Positions 6,638 through 7,245 of a stretch of DNA of 7,245 nucleotides are shown in pieces. The DNA is from an uncultured Planctomycetota bacterium (GTDB lineage Bacteria; Planctomycetota; Planctomycetia; Pirellulales; Thermoguttaceae). A model generated the notes under the pieces. It had not been told where the DNA came from. It saw only the letters and a program-made list of their open reading frames with translations, and did no database searches. The translations under genes and the position numbers were made by a program. The DNA is taken from the NCBI GenBank assembly GCA_902797455.1, contig CADBTE010000178.1, positions 1-7,245 on the forward strand, read 5' to 3'. How positions within the stretch are numbered: the stretch's first letter is position 1; each line of letters opens with the position of its first letter.

Positions 6638-7245
6638 ATGAAAACCAACGAAATTCGCGAAAAGTATCTTTCCTTTTTCGAGACGAAGGGATGCGTCAGA
6701 CGGCCGAGCGATGTGCTGGTGCCGCGTTGGGATCCTTCGGTTCTTTTCACCCCGGCCGGGATGAACCAGTTCAAAGATCACTTTCTCGGCCGCTGCAAGC
6801 TCGATTTCACCCGCGCGACGACCTGTCAGAAGTGCCTTCGCACCGGCGATATCGACAATGTCGGCCGCACAGCGTATCACCACACCTTTTTCGAGATGCT
6901 GGGGAACTTCAGCTTCGGTGATTATTTCAAGCGCGAGGCGATTCACTGGGCGTGGGAATTCCTGACCGAAAAAAAGTGGCTGGGGCTGGATCCCGCCTCG
7001 CTGTCGGCGACCGTCTTCCTCGATGACCAGGAGGCCGCCGATATTTGGACCAACGAGATTGGTCTGCCGAAAGACCGTCTCCAGTTTCTCGATGAGGACG
7101 AGAACTTCTGGCCGGCCAGCGCCCCGAGCCAGGGGCCCGACGGTGTCTGCGGTCCCTGCAGTGAGATCTACTACCACACTCCGCTCGGCGAGGTGGAAAT
7201 CTGGAACTTGGTCTTCACCCAGTTCAATCGCGTCGGAGATCCGCC
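6638..7245 (+). CDS. alaS: Alanyl-tRNA synthetase (AlaRS), N-terminal part, cut by window edge
   Basis: Class II synthetase that charges tRNA-Ala; full AlaRS is usually about 870-960 residues. Only 202 complete codons are present, and the frame is still open at the window edge. They cover most of the catalytic core: the N-terminal MKTNEIREKYLSFF, motif 1 region FTPAGMNQFKDHFLG at 37-51, TCQKCLRTGDI at 62-72, motif 2 HTFFEMLGNFSFGDYFK at 82-98, CGPCSEIYYH at 171-180 and WNLVFTQFNR at 189-198. The tRNA-recognition, editing and C-Ala domains lie beyond the window. The ATG at 6638 fits the conserved N-terminus exactly, although no Shine-Dalgarno sequence precedes it. The form with VRRPSDVLVP and TCQKCLRTGDI resembles, from memory, planctomycete and Lentisphaera-type AlaRS. 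The gene lies 68 nt after glnS, so two synthetase genes are adjacent. Confidence 0.97.
   Translation, partial: MKTNEIREKYLSFFETKGCVRRPSDVLVPRWDPSVLFTPAGMNQFKDHFLGRCKLDFTRATTCQKCLRTGDIDNVGRTAYHHTFFEMLGNFSFGDYFKREAIHWAWEFLTEKKWLGLDPASLSATVFLDDQEAADIWTNEIGLPKDRLQFLDEDENFWPASAPSQGPDGVCGPCSEIYYHTPLGEVEIWNLVFTQFNRVGDP

Noticed and set aside
6611..7177. A 188-codon open frame on the - strand opposite alaS
   Set aside because: It covers the conserved AlaRS catalytic core on the other strand and shows no recognisable domain.

Overview
This window holds four genes, all on the + strand and densely packed (gaps of 15, 83 and 68 nt). In order they are: a complete HAE1-type RND efflux pump subunit (1-3228), a complete RACo-like protein with an N-terminal [2Fe-2S] ferredoxin domain and a DUF4445/ASKHA ATPase domain (3244-4791), glutaminyl-tRNA synthetase glnS (4875-6569), and the first 202 codons of alanyl-tRNA synthetase alaS (6638 to the window edge). 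There is no RNA gene, mobile element, CRISPR array or gene-free stretch above 100 nt.

Organism: GC-rich DNA from a Gram-negative-type (diderm) bacterium, since an RND pump needs a periplasm. The wording of the AlaRS N-terminus, the use of GlnRS rather than only the amidotransferase route, and the weak or absent Shine-Dalgarno sequences fit the PVC group (Planctomycetota or Lentisphaerota). This placement is from memory of those families and is tentative. The RACo-like protein and the many cysteines in the periplasmic part of the pump are compatible with an anaerobic lifestyle.

Layout and regulation: the RACo-like gene starts 15 nt after the pump gene and has no room for its own promoter, so the two are probably co-transcribed, although no functional link is evident. 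A well-formed sigma70-type promoter with a perfect -10 box lies between the RACo-like gene and glnS, and glnS has a Shine-Dalgarno-like sequence. A short GC hairpin followed by six T residues lies just after the glnS stop and probably ends that transcript. alaS follows 43 nt later, with no clear promoter or Shine-Dalgarno sequence.

How the genes work together: glnS and alaS both charge tRNAs for translation. The pump exports compounds using the proton gradient. The RACo-like protein would normally use ATP to drive electron transfer to a corrinoid protein, but no corrinoid protein or methyltransferase is in view. I see no new multi-gene system. The points most worth checking are the compact form of the RACo-like protein, an insertion of about 31 residues in the pump between TM9 and TM10, and the pump's unusual periplasmic cysteines.
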